Source: DATNIC01 sp035604635 (GTDB lineage Bacteria; Vulcanimicrobiota; Vulcanimicrobiia; Vulcanimicrobiales; Vulcanimicrobiaceae). Taken from it: DNA of 9,341 nt. This document shows positions 1-5,565 of the stretch, in pieces; position 1 is the first letter of the stretch; each line of letters begins with the position of its first letter. Location: NCBI GenBank assembly GCA_035604635.1, contig DATNIC010000254.1:1-9341 (forward strand), in the 5' to 3' direction. A program made the position numbers and the translations under genes. The notes under the pieces are model-generated. The model searched no databases. It was not told the DNA's origin and worked only from the letters and a program-made list of their open reading frames with translations.

Positions 1-426
1 GCGCTCGCCGCAGGCGGTCGCGTCATCGGCGTCATCCCGCAGCGCCTCGACGAGCGCGAGATCGCTCACCGCAATCTCACGGAGCTGCACGTCGTTGGTT
101 CGATGCACGAACGCAAAGCGCTCATGGCGCACCTGAGCGACGCATTCCTCGCACTTCCGGGCGGCTTCGGAACGTTGGAGGAATTCTGCGAGGCCGTGAC
201 CTGGACGCAGCTCGGGATTCACGACAAGCCGTGCGGCTTGCTCAACGTCGCGGGCTACTTCGATCCGTTGATCGCGATGTTCGACCGTTGCGTCGCGACA
301 GGATTCGTCGCCCTCGAAACGCGTACGATCGTTCGCTCAGCGGCGAGCGCCGAGGCGATCGTCGATGCGCTGATCGCGCCCTTGACGGTCCCCGCCCGGC
401 CGCGGCTGTCCGAAGAGCAGATTTGA
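1..426 (+). CDS. LOG-family nucleotide 5'-monophosphate phosphoribohydrolase (TIGR00730), 5'-truncated by the window
   Basis: The open frame enters the window at base 1 and ends at TGA 424-426, leaving 141 visible residues. The first ATG in this frame (103) is internal, because conserved-looking sequence runs in from upstream. The visible part holds the two family hallmarks: MHERK at residues 35-39 and PGGFGTLEE at 53-61. The arginine of the first and the glutamate of the second belong to the nucleotide-binding and catalytic pocket of LOG (lysine decarboxylase-like Rossmann) proteins. Members of about 180-190 residues hydrolyse nucleoside monophosphates, including cytokinin ribotides, to base plus ribose 5-phosphate in the cytosol. 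Some 40-50 N-terminal residues probably lie outside the window. The frame is intact to a normal-looking C-terminus. The substrate in this organism cannot be read from sequence; the old label 'lysine decarboxylase' is a misnomer for the family. The next gene overlaps its stop codon, so the pair is likely cotranscribed. Confidence 0.9.
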   Translation, partial: ALAAGGRVIGVIPQRLDEREIAHRNLTELHVVGSMHERKALMAHLSDAFLALPGGFGTLEEFCEAVTWTQLGIHDKPCGLLNVAGYFDPLIAMFDRCVATGFVALETRTIVRSAASAEAIVDALIAPLTVPARPRLSEEQI

Positions 427-1043
427 ACGTGGAAACACCCCGGTACTTTCGTAACGAGATGCGCCGTACGGACCTAGCGTGGAACGATTGGCCGGCCGTA
501 CGCGCGTTCTTGGAGGATCACGCTGTTTGCCGGGTCGCCGTGCACGACACCCCGTTCCCGTACGTCGTGCCGCAGAGTTACCGATTCGTCGAGGGCGCCT
601 TTTTGGTCCACTGTTCGCGCGCGGGCCGAATGGCGCGCTGCATCGCGGCCGATCCGCACGTGACGATCGAGATCGATCAGGTCGAGAGCCTGCTCAAAGC
701 GCCGCGCGCCGACAATACGAGCCTCGAGTATCGCAGCGTCATCGCGCGCTGCATCACGCGCGCCTCACTCGATGACTTTGGAATCGAAGAACAGCAGTAC
801 GCCGCGCTCGAAAAGTACCGGCCCGAGCACGACTATGAGCCGATCAGTCGCGAACGCGCGACCCGCAGGATCGTCGCGCTGCGCTGCGAGATCATCGAAC
901 TATCAGCGAAAAAGCGAATCCTCGCCGACGGCCAAGCCGCGGCGGACGGCAGCAATCCCGGCTACGCCCGCTATCCGTTCCCGCCCGCGGCAACGCTCTC
1001 GTCGCTACCTGCAGAAGCGTTCGATCCCCGACGCTTCAGCTAG
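423..1043 (+). CDS. Pyridoxamine 5'-phosphate oxidase-fold (PPOX / NimA-like) flavin-binding protein
   Basis: This is a small split-barrel flavoprotein of about 206 residues. From the chosen start, the pattern FRNEMRRTD (9-17) matches the opening of Pyridox_ox_2 proteins. It is followed by the strand pair around PYVVPQSYRF (46-55), a segment with HCSRAGRMARCI, and a PHVTIEID strand. The C-terminal part has the YRSVI strand, the LEKYRPEHDYEPI region and a final strand ending near SAKKR, where relatives usually have TGK. Such proteins bind FMN, F420 or heme; the reaction is unknown here. Start choice: TTG 423 overlaps the upstream stop (TTGA) and has GAAGAG at 412-417 five bases upstream. GTG 429 is nearly as good. 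ATG 459 is unlikely, because it removes the conserved FR-x-x-M lead-in and lacks a spaced ribosome site. The 3' end overlaps the convergent dehydrogenase gene by 8 bp. Confidence 0.84.
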   Translation: MNVETPRYFRNEMRRTDLAWNDWPAVRAFLEDHAVCRVAVHDTPFPYVVPQSYRFVEGAFLVHCSRAGRMARCIAADPHVTIEIDQVESLLKAPRADNTSLEYRSVIARCITRASLDDFGIEEQQYAALEKYRPEHDYEPISRERATRRIVALRCEIIELSAKKRILADGQAAADGSNPGYARYPFPPAATLSSLPAEAFDPRRFS

Positions 1044-3867
1044 CCTGCCGAACCGTTAACGCTTCTTCGAGCAGTTGCACGAAGTGGACCGCTTTGCGCG
1101 CCGCGCCGTCGTGGATTTGGTGCCGGCAGCTCGTCCCGTCGGCAACGATCACGGTGTCCTCGTTCGCGGCGCGCACGGCCGGGAGCAACGACCGCTCCGC
1201 CATTTTCAACGACACGTCGATGTGCTCGTCGTCGTAGCCGAACGTCCCGGCCATCCCGCAGCAGCTCGAATCGATCGTCTCGACCGTAAGCTGGGGGATC
1301 AGCCGCAAGATGCGCGTCATTGGTGCGAATGCGCCGAACGCCTTTTGATGGCAGTGGCCGTGAACGAGAGCTCGATGGTAACGCAGCGGTTGAAGGGGTA
1401 ACGTGAGCCGTCCGGCATCGGCCTCGTTCGCCAAGAATTCCTCGAATAGAAGCGCGACATTGGCAAGGATGCGTCCGCGCGGACCGAGCATCGCGACGAA
1501 TTCGTCCCGCATCGTCAGCAAGCAGGACGGCTCCAGGCCGACGATGGGGATGCCGCGTTCGGCATAGCCACGCAGCGCTTCAAAGGTCCGATTCATCTCG
1601 GCCCGTGCCTCGTCGAGCATTCCGCTCGACAAATACGTCCGGCCGCAGCAGAGCGGCCTCCCGGGAGGCTCGGGTAAGATCACGCGATAACCGGCGGCGT
1701 CGAGGACGCGCAACGCCGCGCGCGCGTTCTCAGGTTCGAAATAACGATCGAACGTGTCGATGAACAGCACGACGTCGCCGCTCGTCGACGATCGCTCTGA
1801 AAACGGGACGGCGCTCCAGCCCGGCAAGCTGCGGCGCGGGCTAAAGCCCAATGCGCGCTTGGCGAATGGGAAACGCGAGAGAGCGTTGAGCAACGGCCCG
1901 AACCGATGTGCCAGGTGAGCGACGCGCGGCAAATGCCCTACGATCCGATCCTTCAGCCGGTAGCCGTGCCGCTTGCGATAGTGATGCAGGAACTCGATCT
2001 TCATCCGCGCCATGTCGACGCCGGTCGGACACTCGCGCCGGCACGCCTTGCAGCTCACGCACAGATCGAGCGTCTCGTAGAGCGCATCCGAAGTAAACGC
2101 GTCCGGCCCGAGTTGACCGGAGAGCGCCAGGCGCAGCGCGGTCGCGCGACCGCGCGTCACGTCCCGCTCGTCGGCGGTCGCCATGAACGACGGGCACATG
2201 ACGGCCGCCTCTTTGCGGCAGGCGCCGTTGCTGTTGCACATCTCGATCGCGCCGGCAAAGCCGCCCCAGTCGGACCAGTCGAGAACCGTCTCTAGCGGCG
2301 ATGTTTCGTAGGCGGGGCCGAAGCGAAAAAGCGCGCGATCGTCCATCTTGGGTGCTCGGACGATCTTTCCCGGATTGAGCAAGCCGGACGGATCGAAGGT
2401 GTCCTTGACCTCTTCGAACGCGCGGACGAGCCGCGGTCCGAACATCTCTTCGTGGAACTCCGAACGGACGATTCCGTCACCGTGCTCGCCCGAGTGCGAA
2501 CCTTTGTACGCGCGGACGTACGCGAACGCTTCCTCGGCAATCGCGCGCAGCTTGTTCACGTCGAGTTCGCTCTTCATATTGAGGACGGGACGAACGTGCA
2601 GGCACCCAACCGATGCATGCGCGTAGAACGTCCCGACCGTCCCGTACTTGGCGAAGATCTCGTTGAGGTGCGCCGTGTACTCGGCCAGGTGTTCGAGCGG
2701 GACCGCGCAGTCTTCGATGATCGAGACCGGCTTCGCATCGCCTTTCATCGACGACATGATGTCCAGGCCCGCACGCCGGACGGTCCACATCTCCGCCTGA
2801 TCGCCGGTATCGGTCAGCTTGGCGACCGCGTTGGGATAGCCGAGGCTCGCCATCAGCTCTTCGAGCTCGTCGAGCTTGCGAAGGAGCGCGGCGCGGTCTT
2901 CGCCGGTGAACTCGACCAAGAGCAACGCGTCGGGCTCGCCGCGGACGAACTTCTCCATCGTCGGGCGAAAGACGGGGATCTCGCGCGAGAGCTCGATCAT
3001 CGTCCGATCGATGAGCTCGACCGCGACCGGATCGAGCTGTACGAGATGCTGCGTCGCATCCATCGCGCCGTAGAACGTCGGGAAATGCGCGACGCCGAGG
3101 ACCGCATGCGCGGGCAGGCGCGAGAGTGCGAGCTCGATCCGCGTGAAGAACGCAAGCGTCCCCTCCGAGCCGACGAGCAACTGCGCGAGGTCGAAGCCGT
3201 CGGGACCGACGAGGTCGAGGTTATAGCCGCCGACGCGCCGCAGCACCTTCGGAAAGCGCGCCGCGATCTCGCCCGCTTCGCGGGCAGCGATCGCCTGTAC
3301 GATCGGAGTAATTCGATCGCGCGCAGAGCGCAGCGTTTCGCCCGTCTGTAAGACGCCGTCGATCGTACGGACGTTGTGCACCATGGTTCCGTAGCGGATC
3401 GAACGCGCGCCGCTGCTATTGTTTGCGGTCATCCCGCCGATCGTCGCCCGGCTCGCAGTCGAGGGGTCGATCGGGAAGAAAACGCCGTCCTTCCGCAGGA
3501 GACGGTTGAGCCGCTCCAGGACGATCCCGGGCTGGACCGTCGCGGTCATCTTTTCCAAATCGACGCTCTCGAGCGCCACCAGATATTTGCTACAGTCGAC
3601 GACGATCGCTTCGTTGACCGTCTGGCCGCATTGCGACGTCCCCCCGCCACGCGCCATCACCGGTACTCGTTCTTGCGCGCACAATTCGATGACGCGCACG
3701 GCCGACGCCATCGTCTTCGGGATGACGACGCCGAGCGGCTGGATCTGGTAGATCGACGCGTCGGTGCTGTACAGTCCGCGAGTCAGCGGATCGAAGCGGA
3801 CCTCACCCTCGACCTCGCGCCGCAGCCGCTGCGCGAAGCCGCTCGAATCGAATGGCGCTCGAATCAG
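1036..3867 (-). CDS. Fused FAD-binding / 4Fe-4S 2-hydroxyacid dehydrogenase (GlcD-GlcF or YdiJ type), non-canonical start
   Basis: About 943 residues if read from the first codon after the upstream TAA (numbering below). The N-terminal FAD_binding_4 domain has RGGGTS at 73-78 and ANNSSG near 148-153. The FAD-oxidase C-terminal domain has HASVGCLHVRP (~417-427) and the signature SGEHGDG (~459-465). A dicluster ferredoxin part follows: CX5CX7CP at 544/550/558 and CX2CX2CX3CP at 603/606/609/613. Next come two cysteine-rich CCG modules, with CCG at ~740 plus EPSC, and HCHQK ~838-842 plus CCG ~869. This joins GlcD-like and GlcF-like halves in one chain. Such enzymes oxidise a D-2-hydroxyacid (glycolate, D-lactate or D-2-hydroxyglutarate) with electrons passing FAD to Fe-S to quinone. 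The abutting glyoxylate aminotransferase favours glycolate. All catalytic and cluster residues I can judge are present. No ATG, GTG or TTG occurs before ATG 3711, yet 52 upstream codons encode conserved family sequence (LYSTDASIYQ, GVVIPKT). The true start is therefore CTG 3867, ATT 3864, or unresolved. Confidence 0.92.
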   Translation of the reverse strand: MIRAPFDSSGFAQRLRREVEGEVRFDPLTRGLYSTDASIYQIQPLGVVIPKTMASAVRVIELCAQERVPVMARGGGTSQCGQTVNEAIVVDCSKYLVALESVDLEKMTATVQPGIVLERLNRLLRKDGVFFPIDPSTASRATIGGMTANNSSGARSIRYGTMVHNVRTIDGVLQTGETLRSARDRITPIVQAIAAREAGEIAARFPKVLRRVGGYNLDLVGPDGFDLAQLLVGSEGTLAFFTRIELALSRLPAHAVLGVAHFPTFYGAMDATQHLVQLDPVAVELIDRTMIELSREIPVFRPTMEKFVRGEPDALLLVEFTGEDRAALLRKLDELEELMASLGYPNAVAKLTDTGDQAEMWTVRRAGLDIMSSMKGDAKPVSIIEDCAVPLEHLAEYTAHLNEIFAKYGTVGTFYAHASVGCLHVRPVLNMKSELDVNKLRAIAEEAFAYVRAYKGSHSGEHGDGIVRSEFHEEMFGPRLVRAFEEVKDTFDPSGLLNPGKIVRAPKMDDRALFRFGPAYETSPLETVLDWSDWGGFAGAIEMCNSNGACRKEAAVMCPSFMATADERDVTRGRATALRLALSGQLGPDAFTSDALYETLDLCVSCKACRRECPTGVDMARMKIEFLHHYRKRHGYRLKDRIVGHLPRVAHLAHRFGPLLNALSRFPFAKRALGFSPRRSLPGWSAVPFSERSSTSGDVVLFIDTFDRYFEPENARAALRVLDAAGYRVILPEPPGRPLCCGRTYLSSGMLDEARAEMNRTFEALRGYAERGIPIVGLEPSCLLTMRDEFVAMLGPRGRILANVALLFEEFLANEADAGRLTLPLQPLRYHRALVHGHCHQKAFGAFAPMTRILRLIPQLTVETIDSSCCGMAGTFGYDDEHIDVSLKMAERSLLPAVRAANEDTVIVADGTSCRHQIHDGAARKAVHFVQLLEEALTVRQAS

Positions 3868-5070
3868 TTACGCGTACGCGAGCGGCTTGCCGGCAGACTT
3901 CGCCGCATTCCCAAGATATGCGAGCGCGACGTTCACGCCGTCGTCGTTGTACGGTATCCCGTGAACGCCGAGTCCCATCTGCACTCCCGACAACGCGCCG
4001 GCCAGCATGAGATCGTTGAAATCGCCCAAATGCCCGATGCGGAAAACTTGACCTTTGACCTTTCCGAGTCCGGCGCCCAGCGACATGTTGAAATGCTCGA
4101 GGACCGTCGCGCGGAACGCGTCGGCATCCTGACCGGCCGGCACCCGGATCGTCGTCACCGTCGGCGAGCACGCGGCCGGATCGACGCATTGCAGCTCGAG
4201 GCCCCAGGCCTTCACGGCGCGGCGTGTCGCCTCACCGTGGCGGATGTGACGCGCAAAAACATTCTCGAGACCCTCTTCATCGAGCATCTTGAGCGACTCA
4301 CGCAGACCATAGAGGATGTTCGTCGCCGGAGTCTGCGGGAAGAAGCCGTCCCGGTTTTGCGCGAGCTGGTCGGCCCAGGAGAAGTACGAGCGGCGTCCGC
4401 CCGATTTTTCCGCGGCCGCGAGCGCCTTCTTGGAGATCGCGTTGAAGCCGAGTCCCGGCGGGAGCATCAAACCCTTCTGCGAGCCGGCGACGGTGACGTC
4501 GACGCCCCATTCATCGTGACGATAGTCGATCGATGCGAGCGACGAGACCGTATCGACCATGAACATGGCCGGATGGTGCGCCGCGTCGATCGCCTTGCGA
4601 ATCGCCACGATATCACTCATGACGCCGGTCGAGGTCTCGTTGTGGACGACCATGACGGCTTTGATCTTGTGCGCGCGATCTTCGCTCAGCCGAGCTTCGA
4701 CGATCGACGGGTCGATCGGGTGCCGCCAATCGCCGGGGACGAATTCCGCATCGAGCCCAAGTCGCCCAGCCATCTGGTGCCACAGCGTTGCGAACTGCCC
4801 TGTTTCGAACATGAGCACTTTGTCGCCGGCGGAGAGCGCATTCTCGATTGCAGCCTCCCACGCGCCGCTTCCCGACGATGCGTAGATGACGACCTCGCCG
4901 GTCGACGTCTTGAAGAGACGCTTGAGCCCATCGAACAGACCGAGCGTCATCTTCGCGAACTCGGGACCGCGGTGGTCGATTGTCGGCATATCGACCGCGC
5001 GCATGACGCGCTGCGGGACATTCGACGGGCCGGGGACCTGGAGAAAGTGCCAACCGGGTTGGTACGTCAT
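3868..5070 (-). CDS. Class V aminotransferase, serine- or alanine-glyoxylate aminotransferase
   Basis: A 400-residue cytosolic PLP enzyme of normal family length that transfers an amino group from serine (or alanine) to glyoxylate, giving glycine plus hydroxypyruvate (or pyruvate). The N-terminus carries the characteristic VPGPSNVPQRVM and IDHRGPEF segments, where PGP-NVP and HRGPEF bind substrate and cofactor phosphate. SSGSGAWEA (65-73) is the PLP-phosphate loop, NETSTG (144-149) and D173 in MVDTVSSL lie on the pyridine ring, and K199 in VAGSQKGLMLPPG is the Schiff-base lysine. R344 in FRIGHLGD is the expected substrate-carboxylate arginine. The overall look is closest to SgaA-type serine-glyoxylate enzymes, but donor preference cannot be fixed by eye. 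The start ATG 5070 has GAGG (5080-5083) nine bases upstream. That site sits inside a hairpin, so expression is probably controlled (see leader). The TAA stop directly abuts, in frame, the downstream dehydrogenase. Confidence 0.93.
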   Translation of the reverse strand: MTYQPGWHFLQVPGPSNVPQRVMRAVDMPTIDHRGPEFAKMTLGLFDGLKRLFKTSTGEVVIYASSGSGAWEAAIENALSAGDKVLMFETGQFATLWHQMAGRLGLDAEFVPGDWRHPIDPSIVEARLSEDRAHKIKAVMVVHNETSTGVMSDIVAIRKAIDAAHHPAMFMVDTVSSLASIDYRHDEWGVDVTVAGSQKGLMLPPGLGFNAISKKALAAAEKSGGRRSYFSWADQLAQNRDGFFPQTPATNILYGLRESLKMLDEEGLENVFARHIRHGEATRRAVKAWGLELQCVDPAACSPTVTTIRVPAGQDADAFRATVLEHFNMSLGAGLGKVKGQVFRIGHLGDFNDLMLAGALSGVQMGLGVHGIPYNDDGVNVALAYLGNAAKSAGKPLAYA

Positions 5071-5144
5071 GAAAAAACGCCTCGCAACGAATAGGAGGCG
5101 TGGACTTTCCCGACCGCTACAGAGTGTTCCTCACGCCGGGGCAT
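5067..5144 (-). CDS. Possible 25-codon leader peptide overlapping the aminotransferase start (ATGA)
   Basis: ATG 5144-5142 opens a 25-codon frame (MPRREEHSVAVG..., ending RGVFS) that runs through the hairpin and ends in TGA 5069-5067. The TGA overlaps the aminotransferase ATG in the ATGA manner typical of translational coupling. There are four serines, but no run of a single amino acid as in classical amino-acid attenuators, and no strong ribosome site precedes it. The overlap could be chance in high-GC DNA. If translated, it would melt the SD hairpin and deliver ribosomes to the next start. Confidence 0.2.
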   Translation of the reverse strand: MPRREEHSVAVGKVHASYSLRGVFS

Positions 5145-5176
5145 CACGCGCCGACGTTTTCCGCGATATGAAGCTC
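5071..5176 (-). promoter_or_regulatory. Structured mRNA leader of the glyoxylate aminotransferase, candidate attenuator or riboswitch
   Basis: This is 106 nt between the stop of the small Cys/His-rich gene and the aminotransferase ATG. Read on the - strand it contains GGCGTG (5132-5137), which pairs perfectly with CACGCC (5097-5102) and encloses about 29 nt. The latter shares four bases with CGCCTC (5095-5100), the 5' arm of the hairpin that covers the Shine-Dalgarno. The two helices are therefore mutually exclusive. I do not recognise the enclosed sequence as any known riboswitch class. The pairing is seen directly; the switching function is inference. Confidence 0.4.
5072..5100 (-). terminator. 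Terminator-like, SD-sequestering hairpin directly before the aminotransferase start
   Basis: On the - strand CGCCTC (5100-5095), an 11-nt loop and GAGGCG (5083-5078) form a 6-bp GC-rich stem. A run of six T (5077-5072) follows at once, and the ATG comes one base later. The shape is that of an intrinsic terminator. The 3' arm also contains the GAGG that best serves as the ribosome-binding site, so the stem could act on translation as well. The stem is short and the loop large, so it is a weak terminator on its own, which suits a conditional element. Confidence 0.42.
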
Positions 5177-5419
5177 TTAGGCCGCGAAGCTCGGAAATTC
5201 GATGCGGACGGTCTCGTCGAGCCGGCGCTCGCCATGGCAAGCGGCGCACCACGTCTTGACGTTCACCTTGCGGCCCTGATGCTCTAACGCCAAGTCCCAG
5301 CAGGCGGACGGGACGTGATCGGGCAGTGTCGCTTCACCGAGAATCGTCTCATGCTGGTGCTCGCCGTGCGGGCAGCACTGCTTATCCTTGAGAAACTCGG
5401 CCAAAACCTCGACCGTCAC
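5177..5419 (-). CDS. Small Cys/His-rich hypothetical protein (probable metal-binding)
   Basis: I do not recognise this family. From GTG 5419 it is an 80-residue soluble protein without signal peptide or membrane segment. Potential metal ligands are clustered: C15, C16, H18, H21 and H23 in CCPHGEHQH, then C40, and C58-C61-H62 in CAACHG. A zinc site is the simplest reading. CXXCH is also the heme-c attachment motif, but no export signal is visible. Codon use looks coding, with G/C favoured at third positions and a sensible hydrophobic/charged alternation. In-frame TTG starts at 5500 and further down would add low-complexity residues from what looks like leader DNA, so GTG 5419 is preferred. AGGGGG lies about 12 bases upstream of it. 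The gene sits between kgd and the aminotransferase on the same strand and could be cotranscribed with the latter. Confidence 0.65.
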   Translation of the reverse strand: MTVEVLAEFLKDKQCCPHGEHQHETILGEATLPDHVPSACWDLALEHQGRKVNVKTWCAACHGERRLDETVRIEFPSFAA

Positions 5420-5475
5420 GCCCGTCTCAACCCCCTGGCTAGAAGTACTCTGAGACAAGTCTACCGCACGGGCTC

Positions 5476-5485
5476 CGCCTAGGCG
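5476..5485. other. 10-bp perfect palindrome CGCCTAGGCG, possible operator
   Basis: CGCCTAGGCG is its own reverse complement and lies 57 bp upstream of the preferred GTG start of the small Cys/His-rich gene. A homodimeric repressor could bind such a site. A single copy in GC-rich DNA is weak evidence, and no matching second copy was noticed. Confidence 0.12.
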
Positions 5486-5530
5486 TCGGCCAATCGACAA
5501 CGCCGCTCCGGCGGGGGATGGACATCTGTA

Positions 5531-5562
5531 GAACCGGTCCCCACGGTTCCGACAAACGTCGG
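5531..5562 (-). terminator. Tandem hairpins just downstream of kgd, possible transcription end or mRNA 3' stabiliser
   Basis: Starting three bases after the kgd stop, CCGAC-GTTT-GTCGG (5562-5549) forms a 5-bp stem with a 4-nt loop. GAACCG and CGGTTC (5549-5531) then form a 6-bp stem with a 7-nt loop; the two share base 5549. Neither is followed by a T-run, so they are not textbook intrinsic terminators. A Rho-dependent end or a stabilising 3' structure would fit. Confidence 0.25.
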
Positions 5563-5565
5563 GCT

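Larger units (their letters stand above)
5420..5565 (-). promoter_or_regulatory. Intergenic region between kgd and the small Cys/His-rich gene
   Basis: This 146-nt gap should hold the end of the kgd transcript and/or the promoter of the downstream genes. It contains two hairpins next to kgd, a 10-bp palindrome (5476-5485) and an inverted repeat, GTCTCA 5424-5429 with TGAGAC 5451-5456, just before the GTG start. I looked for -35/-10 pairs and found only poor matches, so no promoter is placed. Confidence 0.25.

Noticed and set aside
231..422. N-terminal extension of the PPOX-fold frame back to ATG 231
   Set aside because: The added 64 residues are Arg-rich shadow sequence lying over conserved LOG codons in another frame.
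2452..3351. 299-codon + strand open frame
   Set aside because: Antisense shadow of the FAD domain of the dehydrogenase, with low-complexity Arg/Asp/Leu composition and no motif.
3376..5094. 572-codon open frame on the + strand spanning both - strand enzymes
   Set aside because: It is antisense to two well-supported genes in the aligned codon register, is very rich in Arg/Asp/His, and shows no recognisable domain. It is a GC-rich shadow frame.
5071..5176. Known glycine, THF or SAM riboswitch in the leader
   Set aside because: None of the conserved core strings I know for these classes is visible, so only an unnamed candidate leader is reported.
5177..5419. Cytochrome c assignment from the CAACH motif
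   Set aside because: There is no signal peptide, no distal heme-ligand Met context and too many other Cys/His; metal binding is a safer description.
5420..5565. Sigma-70 promoter upstream of the small Cys/His-rich gene
   Set aside because: TTGTCG-like and TAGACT/TACAGA-like hexamers occur, but their spacings (19, 24 and 31 nt) and match quality are poor, so no promoter is claimed.
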